Below, piece after piece: positions 1 to 6,430 of a stretch of DNA of 17,807 nucleotides. The notes beneath the pieces are model-generated. The model had not been told where the DNA came from. It did no database searches and saw nothing but the letters and a program-made list of their open reading frames with translations. Origin of the DNA: CAYLJO01 sp964383905 (GTDB taxonomy: Bacteria > Acidobacteriota > Blastocatellia > Pyrinomonadales > Pyrinomonadaceae); contig CAYLJO010000123.1 of the NCBI GenBank assembly GCA_964383905.1, positions 1 to 17,807 on the forward strand, written 5' to 3'. Position 1 is the first letter of the stretch. The number at the start of each line of letters is the position of its first letter. The position numbers and the translations under genes were made by a program.

Positions 1-618
1 ACGGATCTTGGAGCGGCTGCCTTTCAGATCTGCCTCACCGTGGGTTTGATCATCCGGCGGGATTCGCGCCGCCCGGCGGCGCTTGTCGGCCCAGCCGACC
101 TCACGCAGGTGCGCCAGCGAGCGTGCGATCCACTCCAACTCCGCGTCGATGAGGGACAAGAGATGGTTAGCCGCGATCCTGGGGAGCGGCCCGCGCGTCG
201 CAAAGTCGCTCAACTCCGCGGCGGCCCGGTCACGCCTGCCCGAAACGATCTTGTGCCGCTCATTAAGTAGCTCCAGGGCATCAGCCCGTGGCAGTTCGGA
301 GAGGAAGACGACCGCCACATCCACCCCCGTATGAGCGGGTTCGAAGGTGCCCAACGTCTCACGCACCAGCTCAAGAAATCGCCGCCTTCCTTTTTGAGTG
401 AGTGAGTAGAGGAGTCGCTCCCCACGCGGGCCGCGTGCGCCCGCCTCCGCCCGGACGCGGAGGTAGCCCTCCCGGGCGAGGCGATCAAGTAAGTAATACA
501 GGTTCGCCTTCTTCAGATCTGTGTATAACTCACCGTGAGCGCGCACAATCCGGTGTAGGTCGTAGCCGCTCAGCGGATGATTGCGGAGGAGGCCCAGTAT
601 CAACAGCGTCTTATGCAT
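1..618 (-). CDS. PadR-family transcriptional regulator, 3' end outside the window
   Basis: Reading the minus strand from the ATG at 618 gives 206 codons with no stop before the window edge, so the C-terminus is missing. The N-terminus (HKTLLILGLLRNHPLSGYDL) is the PadR winged helix: first helix, then the PLSGYDL turn, a recognition stretch NLYYLLDRLAREGYL at about residues 39-53, and a wing carrying GPRGERLLYSLTQKG. Residues from about 80 onward are charged and helical, as in the Vir_act_alpha_C dimerisation domain of longer PadR proteins. PadR proteins are usually ligand-responsive repressors of a neighbouring transporter or enzyme; the target here would lie off the left edge or be the gene itself. 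Just upstream, TATACT (637-632) overlaps the imperfect palindrome ATAGTCAGTAT (624-634) and lies 11 bases before the ATG, suggesting a very short leader and autorepression. Family is fairly sure; the ligand is unknown. Confidence 0.85.
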   Translation of the reverse strand, partial: MHKTLLILGLLRNHPLSGYDLHRIVRAHGELYTDLKKANLYYLLDRLAREGYLRVRAEAGARGPRGERLLYSLTQKGRRRFLELVRETLGTFEPAHTGVDVAVVFLSELPRADALELLNERHKIVSGRRDRAAAELSDFATRGPLPRIAANHLLSLIDAELEWIARSLAHLREVGWADKRRRAARIPPDDQTHGEADLKGSRSKIR

Positions 619-621
619 ATT

Positions 622-638
622 TGATAGTCAGTATAAGC
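622..638 (-). promoter_or_regulatory. -10 box with overlapping operator-like palindrome before the first padR gene
   Basis: On the minus strand TATACT ends 11 bases before the ATG at 618. The imperfect palindrome ATAGTCAGTAT covers the 3' part of this -10 box. I see no good -35 hexamer at 16-18 bases. The layout resembles the clearer promoter of the second padR gene at 3486-3521, which is the main support for calling it regulatory. Confidence 0.35.
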
Positions 639-655
639 CGATGGTTCTTGGACAT

Positions 656-868
656 TTACAACGCTTTCTTTATTTCTCGTAGGTTGATAACACCCGCTAA
701 CATGCGAGCAATTCGCGGGCGACAATACTCGACTGAGCGGCGGCGCATCTGCCCGACTGTGCTCTCCTTCGCATACCGCGCGGCCCTCTCCCGTCTGAGA
801 TCGCGATCACTTCCTCCTCGTCCGGCAGCGCGTAGACGCCGCGTGCTCTCGTGTTCGATAGCTGCCAT
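656..868 (-). pseudogene. Decayed copy of the 'RGVY...DTGRTA' small-protein family
   Basis: The minus strand from ATG 868 begins MAAI, identical to the start of the intact gene at 5894. After a one-base insertion the next frame reads RGVYALPDEEEVIAISDG, closely matching RGVYALSNEEEVIAVSDG of that gene. Homology is lost after about 75 bases: the GGYxLYTPxxW block and the DTGRTA tail are absent. An open frame starting upstream of this ATG runs on to 656 but reads the family segment in the wrong frame; its later part contains ARYAKESTV, which may come from an unrelated gene. The ribosome binding site found upstream of the 5894 copy is missing here, because the MITE-like element at 877-964 begins nine bases upstream of the ATG. 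A dead copy is the simplest reading. Confidence 0.6.
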
Positions 869-876
869 GATGTTTA

Positions 877-964
877 GAGCCCCTAACAAAACCCCATTTT
901 CGGGGAGGAGTAGTTTTCAATTCCTCAGAGTTTTAGGCTGTTTCTGAGGTTTTGTTAGGCGCTC
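877..964. mobile_element. 88-bp MITE-like element with 17-bp terminal inverted repeats and TTA target duplication
   Basis: The left end, GAGCCCCTAACAAAACC (877-893), and the right end, GGTTTTGTTAGGCGCTC (948-964), are inverted repeats of 17 bases with one mismatch. The element is flanked directly by TTA on both sides (874-876 and 965-967), a 3-bp target duplication of TNA form. Inside are CCTCAGA (923-929) pairing with TCTGAGG (943-949), and CCCC(N6)GGGG (892-905), so the element can fold extensively. There is no coding capacity. Ends, size and duplication fit a non-autonomous derivative of an IS5-superfamily element, which typically leaves TNA duplications; the parent family is inference. 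Confidence 0.7.
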
Positions 965-1058
965 TTAGTAATCGCCGGCCTCAGGCTTGCACCGCTGCAA
1001 GAGGTGGCGGATCGTTGCTCTGCGGATTTTCCGATCTCGACGACTGAGGGTCTCCTCC

Positions 1059-2006
1059 TCAGATCGGCTTCTGTTTCTGCCAGACGCTTCGACCTGATTC
1101 ATTCGCTTCCAGTCGGCGCGTCGGCGTGATCCTCACCAACCCGCGTCGGCACAACCCCTCGATCAAAATTTTCGCCGACGACTCATCCACATCCGCATCT
1201 TCACCTAATATCCGGTCAATGATCCATCCGGCCAGCCCCACCCGCTCCGCGCCCAAGGAGACCGCCAACTGCTCCGGGCCGTAGCGGGACGGCAACTCCG
1301 TGATGATCCCAAGGAGCGCCAGTGACGAATCTGATAACTCCGCACTTTCAGGCGTCCGTTGATCTTCCGGTGTGCGTCCCCCGACCTGACCGGCATCGGT
1401 GAGGGAATCATTGAGGGGCAGGGCGCCTTGCTCGTCCGTGACCTCGGCGCGCAGCCGGTAGTCGCCCCGTAACCCACGACTCACCTGGTGCTCAAAGAGT
1501 AAGAGCGTGGCGAGGGCGTCCTGTGCCGCGTACGAGAGCTGTGCGGGCCGCAGCGGGCGCAGGCTCCAGTCGCTAAGTTGCGCCTGTTTGTCGAGCCGCA
1601 GGTTGAGATACTTCTCGGCCTGCGCCTTAAGGGAGTACCGCTTTTCGCCGCTGCGTCGTGCCGCAAGCTGCGTGTCATGGATCGGGGCGGCGCGGATCTG
1701 AAAGTGGCGCGCGAGTCGCACGGCGTCGAAGGCGGCGTTATGCATGACTTTGGTCATGGTAGTCAGTTCCAGCGGCCGGCGCAGGATGGTCGGGTCGATT
1801 TGGGCGAGCGGATCGATGAGGGCGACTCGCACCTGATCATGCATGCGGAAGGCGAGTTGGATGAGGGCGACCTGCTCGGAGTGTGGGCACCACCAGTCGG
1901 TGGTCTCGATATCAAGGGCGAGTGTGGGAAGACTCCCGAGGCTCTGGCATAATGCGCTGAGCCGGGGCTGGTCGTTGATGAGAGCGATCGGGTAGTCTAA
2001 ATTCAT
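1059..2006 (-). CDS. RNase D-like DEDDy 3'-5' exonuclease with C-terminal winged-helix-like region
   Basis: This 315-residue protein has the three exonuclease motifs of the DEDDy family: Exo I LDIETT (Asp32, Glu34), Exo II HNAAFD (Asp94) and Exo III YAAQDA (Tyr159, Asp163), followed by a leucine-rich helix. Such enzymes remove nucleotides from RNA 3' ends with two metal ions; RNase D acts in tRNA 3' maturation. Bacterial RNase D normally continues into two HRDC domains. Here, after a polar linker (about 185-222), residues 225-305 instead resemble the winged helix of RecQ-type (RQC) proteins: LLGIITELPSRYGPEQLA, then a helix and IEGLCRRGLVRIT. It may therefore belong to a different clade of the superfamily and act on RNA or DNA ends. 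The ATG at 2006 gives a family-typical N-terminus; no strong Shine-Dalgarno is seen. Exonuclease fold is confident; substrate is not. Confidence 0.85.
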   Translation of the reverse strand: MNLDYPIALINDQPRLSALCQSLGSLPTLALDIETTDWWCPHSEQVALIQLAFRMHDQVRVALIDPLAQIDPTILRRPLELTTMTKVMHNAAFDAVRLARHFQIRAAPIHDTQLAARRSGEKRYSLKAQAEKYLNLRLDKQAQLSDWSLRPLRPAQLSYAAQDALATLLLFEHQVSRGLRGDYRLRAEVTDEQGALPLNDSLTDAGQVGGRTPEDQRTPESAELSDSSLALLGIITELPSRYGPEQLAVSLGAERVGLAGWIIDRILGEDADVDESSAKILIEGLCRRGLVRITPTRRLEANESGRSVWQKQKPI

Positions 2007-2071
2007 GGTGTGTAAGAAGGGATTCTAACCCACCGGGCATCTCCCCCACTGGTCGCACCCAGCTACATCAG

Positions 2072-2117
2072 CTCGCTCATACTCTCCTGCTCAACTCGCT
2101 CATACTCTCCCGCTACA
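2072..2117. repeat. Two tandem 23-bp repeats in the intergenic region
   Basis: CTCGCTCATACTCTCCYGCT occurs at 2072 and again at 2095, a period of 23 bases with a single difference in the first 20 positions. It lies between the exonuclease start and the membrane-protein stop. Two units could be a small slippage duplication or a paired binding site. Confidence 0.6.
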
Positions 2118-2126
2118 AAGTGCAGG

Positions 2127-3155
2127 CTAAGTTGCGGGCGGCGCTTCCCGGCGCCTACGGGAAAGGGATGACCAGATGGGATGAGCACTACAAAGTGCGA
2201 TCCCGGCGGTCAGGACTCCAGCCATGACGAACGGCGGTCGAGCGGCACGCTCCAGCGAGTCCGCGTACCAGAGGCTGGCCACGCCGGCCACGAAGATCAA
2301 AGGCGCGAGGCACGCGGCCAGGGCGGCGAAGCCTCGCCCCCACGTCCTGATCCACGCGTTCGAAAGGCTTCCGCTGAAAGACAGCACGAATGCGGCGATC
2401 GGCACGCGGACCAGTATCTCGGATGCTGCCTCCAACGAGTTTCTCACCACGAACGCGCCCGCGTCACTCATGCCACTCGCGACAAAGGGCTCGTGCAGCC
2501 ACGCTACAGCGTGCGCTTCAAAGGCCAGATTCAAGGTCAAAGCGAAACTGAGCAAGATCAGCACCCCTAACAACCCACACCATAAGCCGGCGATCACCGC
2601 CAATTTGACAGACCGCGTGCGTTGCCACGCCGCCGAACCGGCCACACCGAGCAGACCGAGCATCAGCAACGTCGAGCCGGCACCACGAACAGCCTGCACA
2701 GCTCTGCTGCTTCCCACAGGCGCGAACCACTCGATCGCATGGCTCGCGATGAGAACCACGCCCAACATAATCCCGGTTTGTGCTCCCGCAGTGAGTGCGT
2801 GCCTCAGTTGCGGACGTCGCTGGCGCCATGCCCATGCCGAAAATGCACCGTAGCCGGACAATAACCCGATGTCCGTGATCAACAGCCCGCTCCCGAGACT
2901 CGCAGGATGACGGCCAACGCTGACGATGATGAGCAGAAGCGCAAGCGACGACCCGAGGATTGCCATCCCTCCGAGCACACGGTCTTTCACCAGGCCAACG
3001 AGGATTGCCAACAGCACTTGCCGCCAGTACCAGGCCGCGGAGCGTCCTTGCCGATACTGCTCAATGAGGTCACCGGCAAGAGCATCGCCGTGTGGACCCG
3101 AAGCGAGCATCTCCAATAACCTCGTTGCCAGGATCGGCGGTTGTGAGGCTTTCAT
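2127..3155 (-). CDS. Polytopic membrane protein with N-terminal permease-prefix-like domain, partner of PadR
   Basis: From the ATG at 3155 the product is 342 residues. The soluble start resembles the 'permease prefix domain 2' found on ABC-permease-like proteins that travel with PadR regulators: PPILATRLLEMLASG, then the signature ALAGDLIEQYRQGRS, then AWYWRQVLLAI. About eight hydrophobic segments follow (for example AILGSSLALLLIIVSV and FAALAACLAPLIFVAGVASL), ending in a basic tail. I see no MacB/FtsX-type periplasmic domain, so it is not a complete permease of that class. The start is set by AGGAGG six bases upstream of the second ATG. That ATG overlaps the padR stop (TGATG), and a first ATG three bases earlier overlaps it as ATGA, so the two genes are translationally coupled. 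Transport or membrane-stress function is inferred from context; the substrate is unknown. Confidence 0.75.
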   Translation of the reverse strand: MKASQPPILATRLLEMLASGPHGDALAGDLIEQYRQGRSAAWYWRQVLLAILVGLVKDRVLGGMAILGSSLALLLIIVSVGRHPASLGSGLLITDIGLLSGYGAFSAWAWRQRRPQLRHALTAGAQTGIMLGVVLIASHAIEWFAPVGSSRAVQAVRGAGSTLLMLGLLGVAGSAAWQRTRSVKLAVIAGLWCGLLGVLILLSFALTLNLAFEAHAVAWLHEPFVASGMSDAGAFVVRNSLEAASEILVRVPIAAFVLSFSGSLSNAWIRTWGRGFAALAACLAPLIFVAGVASLWYADSLERAARPPFVMAGVLTAGIALCSAHPIWSSLSRRRREAPPAT

Positions 3156-3484
3156 CATGTTCCTCCTTGCAGGGCAGGAATACCTTGCCACAGCTTGATC
3201 AGCGCACCTCGCGTGTCGCGAACCTGACGCAGGCCCTTTTCCGTAACGCGGAAGTACCGCTTGGCCCGCCCGCCGCGCTCGGGCGTCGGCTCACCCACTT
3301 CTGACGCGACAAGGCCCTTTTCCTCCAGACGCTCCAGAGCGGCGTAGACGCTACCCACCAGCACTTCACGACCCGTGCTCTCCGCAATGGCTCTGGAAAT
3401 AGGAACCCCATAGGCGCCGTTGCCCAAACGGATCACGGCCAGCATAACCATCAGCTCAAAGTTTCCGAGGACTTCACGTGACAT
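3155..3484 (-). CDS. PadR-family transcriptional regulator (short form)
   Basis: 109 residues from the ATG at 3484. This is a compact PadR protein: FELMVMLAVIRLGNGAYGVPI (first helix and turn), REVLVGSVYAALERLEEKGLV (recognition helix region, about residues 43-63), and a wing with GGRAKRYFRVTEKG. Short PadR proteins of this type, paired with permease-prefix membrane proteins, are common in Acidobacteriota; they dimerise and repress their own operon. An in-frame TTG three codons upstream is rejected because the promoter at 3493-3521 places the transcript start about two or three bases before the ATG. The stop overlaps the start of the membrane-protein gene. The message is probably nearly leaderless, as no Shine-Dalgarno precedes the ATG. 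Confidence 0.88.
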   Translation of the reverse strand: MSREVLGNFELMVMLAVIRLGNGAYGVPISRAIAESTGREVLVGSVYAALERLEEKGLVASEVGEPTPERGGRAKRYFRVTEKGLRQVRDTRGALIKLWQGIPALQGGT

Positions 3485-3485
3485 A

Positions 3486-3521
3486 ATAGTCAACTATAAA
3501 GAAGAAATTAACCGGAGTCAA
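3486..3521 (-). promoter_or_regulatory. Sigma-70 promoter with overlapping palindromic operator for the padR-permease pair
   Basis: On the minus strand the -35 box TTGACT (3521-3516) and the -10 box TATAGT (3498-3493) are separated by exactly 17 bases. The -10 box ends nine bases before the ATG at 3484, so transcription should start two or three bases before the start codon. The near-palindrome ATAGT-TG-ACTAT (3497-3486) covers the -10 box and start region, a natural place for PadR to repress its own transcription. Boxes and spacing are seen directly; PadR binding is inference. Confidence 0.75.
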
Positions 3522-3609
3522 GCGCTAGGCACGGCGTGATGGCGGATGCGAACAACCACCGGACAACCTGTAGGTTGGCGAATGAGCGAGAGGTTACATG
3601 CGTTGAGGT

Positions 3610-3908
3610 CGGACGCGCCACGACCGGGCGGGGAAGAGGGGGACGCAACTGCTCTCACATGCCTTCGCCCAGAATCTGAAAGGGTACGCGCGCGAGGCCG
3701 GGATCGATCAAATTCACCCGCATCAGTTGCGGCACTCGTTCGCGCGGATGGTGGCCGAGGAGAGTGGGTCGATCATGGAGACCAGAGGAAGCGTTGATGC
3801 ACCGTCCGAGTCTCGACGACTCGTGTGTACGCGCAGCGGATCGCTATGAGGAGAGACAAGCACGGCCGGAAGATCAGTCAGAGGTTGAAGAAAGTGGGTG
3901 ACAAGTGA
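3610..3908 (+). pseudogene. Tyrosine recombinase/integrase, C-terminal remnant with frameshifts
   Basis: One frame encodes LKGYAREAGIDQIHPHQLRH and then SFARMVAEESGSIME, the box-II region of phage-type integrases with its H-x-x-R motif (His at 3721-3723, Arg at 3730-3732). A different frame then gives STTRVYAQRIAMRRDKHGRK, the region of the catalytic tyrosine (codon 3828-3830), ending at TGA 3906-3908. At least two small indels lie between them (about 3780-3815), where the conserved LGH motif should be. The N-terminal half and the first catalytic arginine are missing. This is a dead fragment showing that an integrated element once lay here; no att repeat or tRNA is visible nearby. Confidence 0.75.
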
Positions 3909-4226
3909 TCATTTCCTCTACGACGCTAATAGTGGAACCATCGGGTTCCAACTCGTGAGGCGGCTGAGGTAAGCGACTGAGGAGCACGGCGCGGGCCGGC
4001 CATCAATAAATGTGAATTATATGTGGTCCCGGCGTGTTTGAGATCATGAACCAACTGATTGTTGAAGGTGAAGCGGTTCGGTGAGCGGCGGTTGGACCTG
4101 AAACATAATGATGTTCGCGTCGTACATAAGTCTTGCCGCCAGGGAGGTGGATAACTGGCGACGGAGGAGCGTGAGAGGTTCGAAGAGATAAATGCCGGCG
4201 CACAACGAAACAGAAAGGGGTAGAAG
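3909..4226. other. Intergenic stretch without a supported gene
   Basis: Only very short or poorly supported open frames occur here. One perfect hairpin, TGGAACC-ATCG-GGTTCCA (3933-3950), lies 25 bases after the integrase remnant; it has no T-run, so terminator function is weak. Purine-rich sequence just before 4227 may serve the next gene. Confidence 0.4.
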
Positions 4227-4520
4227 ATGAGACCGATCAACGAGCAAGAGTTCGAGTCACTGTGTGATCAAGTCGCGGGTGATGCCCCTAACCTCAAGCG
4301 GCAGTACCGGGATTCCCCCGGCGACTCCAGAGACGCGGTGCGGCGCGAACTATATTTTCAACTGCATCGGAGATTAGAGCTGGTCACTGATCCATTGGAG
4401 TTGCCGACGAAGCATGGGTACGTAGTCGCCATCAAGAATCTGCTGCAGCATTACACGCAGCCTTCTTTCGGGTGGGATTCAACACTTACCGAGTTCGCCA
4501 AGAAAGCCGGGATCGAGTAG
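4227..4520 (+). CDS. Small protein of unknown function (97 residues)
   Basis: Not recognised. The ATG at 4227 follows a purine-rich GAAAGGGGTAGAAG that can act as a ribosome binding site. The product is soluble and acidic to neutral, with a probable helical start (INEQEFESLCDQVA) and a charged middle (DAVRRELYFQLHRRLELV); it ends LTEFAKKAGIE. There is no signal peptide, membrane segment or cysteine pair. It sits alone on the plus strand between integrase remains and clpP, so it could be accessory cargo. Codon use and the clean stop support a real gene. Confidence 0.55.
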   Translation: MRPINEQEFESLCDQVAGDAPNLKRQYRDSPGDSRDAVRRELYFQLHRRLELVTDPLELPTKHGYVVAIKNLLQHYTQPSFGWDSTLTEFAKKAGIE

Positions 4521-4902
4521 CAGCGGGATCTCCCTTTCCGAGGTATGAAAGGGACGAATCTTTACGGGTTGGGTTCGGGGCTTTCATGAAAGATAGAGGG
4601 GTAGTCCGGGCCGTGGTTGATAACTGGCGGGCGGGATGGCGCTCTCGCGGATGGAGTTGATCCGCCGCTCGAAGACGTCCTCAGGCGATAAGAGACAGCC
4701 CGCATATGATTAAATTTGTGGCTACTGAGGTTGAATGAATCACGCCGACCGCAAGCGACCCTCTACAGTTCGCACCCTTTTTACGCGAGGAATGAAGACA
4801 AGGCTGATCCGCGCACGGTGGAACAGTTTCGCGAGTTAACCGGTCAGGCTAAACAGCTCGCCGCGAGCGCGCCTCAAGCGTCACCCACATGCTGTCGAGG
4901 CT
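4521..4902. other. Gene-poor stretch between the 4227 gene and clpP
   Basis: Several short frames exist but none is convincing. On the plus strand a ten-codon frame starts at 4706 (MIKFVATEVE) and stops; a TTG-initiated frame from 4716 runs antisense into clpP. On the minus strand a frame without a start codon reads SPEDVFERRINSIRESAIPP (about 4690-4631), which looks protein-like and may be a gene remnant. No promoter or terminator is clear. Confidence 0.35.
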
Positions 4903-5496
4903 TCATTTCTCGCGTTCGCGATGCGCGAACACTTCATCTATTAAACCGTACTCCTTGGCCTGCACGGCCGACATGATCCGGTCACGTTCGACGTCCCGCT
5001 CCACCGCCTCGAAAGACTGTCCGGTGTGCTTGGCCAGAATCTGGGATATTAATTCCCGCATGCGGATGATCTCTTCGGCCTGGATGCGGATGTCCGTCGC
5101 CTGGCCCTGCGCACCGCCTGAGGGCTGGTGGATGAGGATCCGCGAGTTGGGCAGTGCGAACCGCTTGCCCTTCGCCCCGGCCGCCAAAAGGACTGCCGCC
5201 ATTGAAGCGCACTGGCCGACGCAGATCGTCGTCACGTCGGGGCGGATGAACTGCATCGTGTCGTAGATGGCCATCCCGGCCGTGATCGAGCCGCCCGGCG
5301 AGTTGATGTACAGGCTGATGTCCTTCTCGGGGTCTTCGCCCTCCAGGTAGAGGAGTTGGGCGACGATCAGGTTGGCGACCTGGTCGTCGACCGGCGTGCC
5401 GATAAAGATGATGTTATCCTTGACCAGGCGGGAGAAGATGTCGAAGGCGCGTTCGCCGCGCGCGGTCTGCTCGACGACCATCGGGACTAAAGCCAT
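4903..5496 (-). CDS. clpP: ATP-dependent Clp protease proteolytic subunit
   Basis: This 197-residue protein matches ClpP along its whole length. The catalytic triad is present: Ser98 in GQCASMA, His123 in ILIHQPSGG and Asp172 in DVERDRIMS. The handle and substrate-channel motifs (YINSPGGSITAGMAIYDTM) are also there. ClpP forms a double heptameric barrel that degrades proteins fed by ClpX or ClpA-type unfoldases in the cytoplasm. The start is well supported by GAGGAGG four bases upstream of the ATG. Neither tig nor clpX is adjacent, unlike the usual tig-clpP-clpX order. A run of tiny genes on the same strand ends 134 bases upstream. The first 49 codons and the whole upstream region are duplicated exactly at 8856-9092. 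Confidence 0.97.
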   Translation of the reverse strand: MALVPMVVEQTARGERAFDIFSRLVKDNIIFIGTPVDDQVANLIVAQLLYLEGEDPEKDISLYINSPGGSITAGMAIYDTMQFIRPDVTTICVGQCASMAAVLLAAGAKGKRFALPNSRILIHQPSGGAQGQATDIRIQAEEIIRMRELISQILAKHTGQSFEAVERDVERDRIMSAVQAKEYGLIDEVFAHREREK

Positions 5497-5586
5497 AAGA
5501 CCTCCTCGCCATTGGGCTCTGACGTAAATATCTTAAGCACGACGGAGACCCTCCACATTGCTGACGTCACCCGCCTTAGGTTGAGG
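5350..5586 (-). repeat. 237-bp direct repeat, copy 1 (clpP 5' end and upstream region)
   Basis: The segment is identical, base for base by eye, to 8856-9092 in the same orientation. It holds the first 49 codons of clpP, its Shine-Dalgarno and about 90 bases of upstream DNA, including the palindrome TGACGTCA. The offset between the copies is 3506 bases. Confidence 0.95.
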
Positions 5587-5630
5587 TCGAAATCCTCCGG
5601 CCTTTCTTCTTGCAGGCATGGGCAGGCATT

Positions 5631-5894
5631 TTATGGTGCGCCATGTCCTGCTGCAGCCTCCTCAGCCGTTCGCCCAGTGTCCATTAGATCCTCGATGCGC
5701 CGGGCGGTCGGTTGGCCGATGTGGTGGATCTGTCCAGAAGCATACACCTCATAGACGGCCGGTGCGTAGGGGTAGAGCTTCCAATCCTGCGGGGTGTAGA
5801 GAAGGTAGCCACCTCTCCCGTCCGAGACCGCAATCACTTCTTCTTCATTCGAGAGTGCGTACACGCCGCGGGGCCTCAGTCCAATAGCTGCCAT
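5631..5894 (-). CDS. 'RGVY...DTGRTA' family small protein, unknown function
   Basis: 87 residues. The sequence aligns with the product at 13574-13840 and with the decayed copy at 656-868. Shared blocks are RGVY.L near the start, GGY.LYTP..W in the middle, then a GQI.. strand, and (W/R)RI.DL.DTGRTA near the end. The alternation of short hydrophobic and charged stretches suggests a small all-beta or alpha-beta domain; there is no signal peptide or membrane helix. AGAGGG lies four bases upstream of the ATG. It follows the zinc-ribbon gene by 19 bases and is the last of the small-gene run before clpP. Function unknown; I recognise the family only as conserved within this window and, from memory, in related bacteria. 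Confidence 0.7.
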   Translation of the reverse strand: MAAIGLRPRGVYALSNEEEVIAVSDGRGGYLLYTPQDWKLYPYAPAVYEVYASGQIHHIGQPTARRIEDLMDTGRTAEEAAAGHGAP

Positions 5895-5913
5895 GATACC
5901 CTCTTCGATCGCC

Positions 5914-6096
5914 TCACTTCTTGCCGCCTTTCCTCTCAGATTCTAAGCGGTCGTTCCTCGCCTGCCGGCACGGCTTACACCGCTTCGACGGGTCCGTAAA
6001 CCCCCTCCCGGCGAAGAAAGCCTGATCGTCGGCACTCCAGAGGAACGTGCCGCCACAATCAGCGCAGGTCATGTGCTTGTCTTGAAATTCGCTCAC
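5914..6096 (-). CDS. Small zinc-ribbon protein
   Basis: From the GTG at 6096 this is a 60-residue protein resembling the 'probable zinc-ribbon' family: FQDKHMTCADCGGTFLW, then ADDQAFFAGRGF and PSKRCKPCRQARN. Four cysteines (11, 14, 40, 43) form two CxxC pairs that should bind one zinc. The longer open frame reaching 6189 is rejected because its extra part overlaps the upstream gene, while GAAGGG lies nine to ten bases before this GTG, and the family normally begins just before 'FQDK'. The upstream gene stops at 6110, 13 bases away. The tail is lysine and arginine rich. Such proteins are small, cytoplasmic and uncharacterised; nucleic-acid binding is a guess. Confidence 0.75.
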   Translation of the reverse strand: MSEFQDKHMTCADCGGTFLWSADDQAFFAGRGFTDPSKRCKPCRQARNDRLESERKGGKK

Positions 6097-6109
6097 TTCT
6101 TGTTGCCCT

Positions 6110-6412
6110 TCATCCCCAACTCCACCTTTCATCAGCCTCGACGATGCCCACCTCTTGAATGACTTGCTCCAATATCTCGTGCGGCGCACGCTTTGGCCGT
6201 TCGCGTGTCAGGATACCTACCTCTGTAAAGACCTGCATCAGCGCTTCTCTGCTGACGATGACTTGTTGTTCTCGCTCAATGCTATTAATAGACCAGTTAC
6301 GCTTATGCTTACGCCATGCCGACTCCAAAGCCGCGATGAGAGATGAGTGGTAGGTCTTCCGACAGCCGGGAGTAAAAGGGGCGCGGCTGCTAATCGTGTA
6401 CATGGCGGCCAC
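6110..6412 (-). CDS. Small protein of unknown function (100 residues) in the minus-strand small-gene run
   Basis: Not recognised. The start is GTG at 6412, preceded by GGGAAGAC; an ATG three codons in (MYTISSRAPF) is possible. Composition: a polar N-terminus with one cysteine, a basic helix (ALESAWRKHKRNWS), then two similar helical segments, EALMQVFTEVGIL and HEILEQVIQEVGIV, which look like an internal repeat of about 30 residues. It lies 18 bases after the 6431 gene and 13 bases before the zinc-ribbon gene, all on one strand, so it is probably co-transcribed. No membrane segment. Confidence 0.6.
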   Translation of the reverse strand: MAAMYTISSRAPFTPGCRKTYHSSLIAALESAWRKHKRNWSINSIEREQQVIVSREALMQVFTEVGILTRERPKRAPHEILEQVIQEVGIVEADERWSWG

Positions 6413-6430
6413 GTCTTCCCGCCTTCCCAG

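Noticed and set aside
402..947. 181-codon plus-strand frame
   Set aside because: It overlaps the PadR gene antisense and crosses the MITE-like element; its composition is arginine- and serine-rich, as typical of shadow frames.
2563..2578. ACCCCTAACAACCC, similar to the MITE end
   Set aside because: It is a short chance match inside the membrane-protein coding sequence, with no partner inverted repeat.
2181..2853. Two long plus-strand frames opposite the membrane-protein gene
   Set aside because: They are antisense to a gene with clear membrane helices and a good start; they have no family features.
3933..3955. GGTTCCAACTC-like sequence resembling a tRNA T-arm near the integrase remnant
   Set aside because: The bases either side cannot form the five-base T-stem and no other tRNA arms are present; it is a simple hairpin.
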